Assembly (NCBI RefSeq): GCF_963677155.1
Contig: NZ_OY781884.1
Location: 1,038,001 to 1,102,000 of the forward strand
Reading direction: 5' to 3'
DNA from: an uncultured Draconibacterium sp.
GTDB lineage: Bacteria > Bacteroidota > Bacteroidia > Bacteroidales > Prolixibacteraceae
DNA: 64,000 nt
Notes under the pieces: model-generated
Told to the model about the DNA's origin: nothing
Database searches by the model: none
The model's input: only the letters and a program-made list of their open reading frames with translations
Position numbers and translations under genes: made by a program
Shown here: positions 63,187 to 64,000 of the stretch, piece after piece
Numbering within the stretch: the first letter of the stretch is position 1
Layout of the letters: every line of letters begins with the position of its first letter

Positions 63187-64000
63187 TTCCTTCCAGCTTT
63201 ATACACATACTTGTAATTTTCCCAAACCCGGGAAAAACATTGGTTGGCGATTTTAAATTAACTGTACCAGTGTCTGTTTCATTTTTATTATTCAGATAAC
63301 CAGAAGCCCTGTTTATTTTAAATTCATATAGTTTCCCTTCTGTCCCATTCCAGGTTGCCACATATAACAGCGTACCGTTTACATCATCCAATGGATAAAA
63401 CCAACTGCTATTGTATATTTTCATTGATGTAATTACCTCATCATCAGGAAACGGATCATTGATTTTGGTGGCTACTTTATTTGATGAAGCATAACTATAA
63501 GAATAGATATTTTTATCAGAGGCATATAAAAAGAAATTGCCAAGAGGCCCACAATCATAAAATTTGGCGTCGTATATTTCAGGTAAACCACTAAGGTCGT
63601 ACTTATTAACGGCTAAAGAGTGAACGGCTTCGTTTTCAATCTCATTCGCCTGGTCATCATAAGTAACTGCATGAATATTAAAGTTTGCACGGTAAAGTTC
63701 ACGGCTTGTACCATCAGTAAAAACAGCAAAAGCATGTCCGTTAAATCCTTTACCCAAATACAAAATATCTTTCCCGATGTTATTTACATCGAACTTATTA
63801 GTATTGGTTTGTACAGGCAACGATGCCAAAGGCTCTTCTTCCCAAAACGAATACGGAATGCGCACGAAGCGCTTGCCCAGGTTATCGTACATAATAGCTG
63901 AATGGCCAACTGAAGCTGCGCAGTCGTCGGCAAAATATGCAAAAGGAGCCAGCTCCACATCGCCCGAAAGTGAAGAACCAGGTTCTAAAGCCCGCGAAAA
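63176..64000 (-). CDS. Probable PKD-like surface lipoprotein, C-terminal part (partial)
   Basis: The frame is open to the right edge, so the N-terminus is missing; a GTG at 63958 is internal. The 274 visible residues are rich in aromatic and Asp/Asn residues, with a six-fold sense of repeating beta segments (YLGKGFNGHAFAVFTDGT, FFLYASDKNIYSYSYASS, TLLYVATWNGTEGKLYEF). This resembles the C-terminal propeller part of Bacteroidota PKD-like family lipoproteins that sit beside SusCD pairs. It is upstream of the TlpA-like and duplicated-repeat genes, and probably in the same operon. Family call is moderate. Confidence 0.55.
   Translation of the reverse strand, partial: FSRALEPGSSLSGDVELAPFAYFADDCAASVGHSAIMYDNLGKRFVRIPYSFWEEEPLASLPVQTNTNKFDVNNIGKDILYLGKGFNGHAFAVFTDGTSRELYRANFNIHAVTYDDQANEIENEAVHSLAVNKYDLSGLPEIYDAKFYDCGPLGNFFLYASDKNIYSYSYASSNKVATKINDPFPDDEVITSMKIYNSSWFYPLDDVNGTLLYVATWNGTEGKLYEFKINRASGYLNNKNETDTGTVNLKSPTNVFPGFGKITSMCIKLEGNDE

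Noticed and set aside
1-64000. CRISPR array
   Set aside because: No short regularly spaced direct repeats and no cas genes were seen; the repeats found are palindromes or a single tandem duplication.

Overview
The window looks like the chromosome of an anaerobic or fermentative member of the Bacteroidota, most likely near the Marinilabiliales/Prolixibacteraceae (lineage is inference). Seen in the sequence: an STN-domain TonB receptor with FecR and an ECF sigma factor, a type IX secretion sorting domain, a GldF-GldG fusion, lpxB for lipid A, several TAnnTTTG promoter elements, few strong Shine-Dalgarno sites, and two different trimeric [FeFe]-hydrogenases.

Layout. 1-3.8 kb: the end of a drug-efflux-type ABC-2 export operon, interrupted by palindromic repeats and by a GIY-YIG nuclease cassette with inverted ends. 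3.8-8.7 kb: a DUF1697 protein, a YgiD-like dioxygenase, a divergent HxlR/QorB pair and a Na/phosphate symporter. 8.7-16 kb: TonB receptor, FecR and sigma factor, an Asn-rich lipoprotein, and a PafA-like protein that has lost most catalytic residues. 16.5-20 kb: hydrogenase operon 1 (HydC-HydB-HydA, short HydB). 20-27 kb: ogt, secreted hydrolases, an amino-acid symporter, and a GntR/slipin/ExbB-like operon whose last gene is frameshifted. 27-35 kb (minus strand): an FAH-family enzyme, an exonuclease, dnaN, and surE-hypothetical-lpxB-gldFG.

35-48 kb holds the most interesting block. A ten-gene minus-strand operon encodes, in order, DRTGG, an RsbT-like ATPase, a diverged hydrogenase-like Fe-S protein, DRTGG, a PHP phosphoesterase, a histidine-kinase-like ATPase, an HndB-like subunit, and then HydB, HydA and HydC of a full-length hydrogenase. 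A PAS protein and a SpoIIE-type phosphatase are transcribed divergently from it. I infer that the diverged hydrogenase homologue is a redox or H2 sensor that works with PAS, kinase and phosphatase partners to control hydrogenase expression or activity.

48-64 kb: glutathione peroxidase, two identical tRNA-Val genes, folC, a PIN-PhoH ATPase, mtaB, an inositol-monophosphatase-family gene, a glycosyltransferase, a decayed ion channel, a secreted hydrolase, a secreted protein made of a nearly exact 1.3 kb tandem duplication, a TlpA-like protein and the end of a probable lipoprotein. At least four types of short palindromic repeat lie between genes. No CRISPR array, rRNA or hydrogenase maturase gene (hydE, hydF, hydG) was seen.
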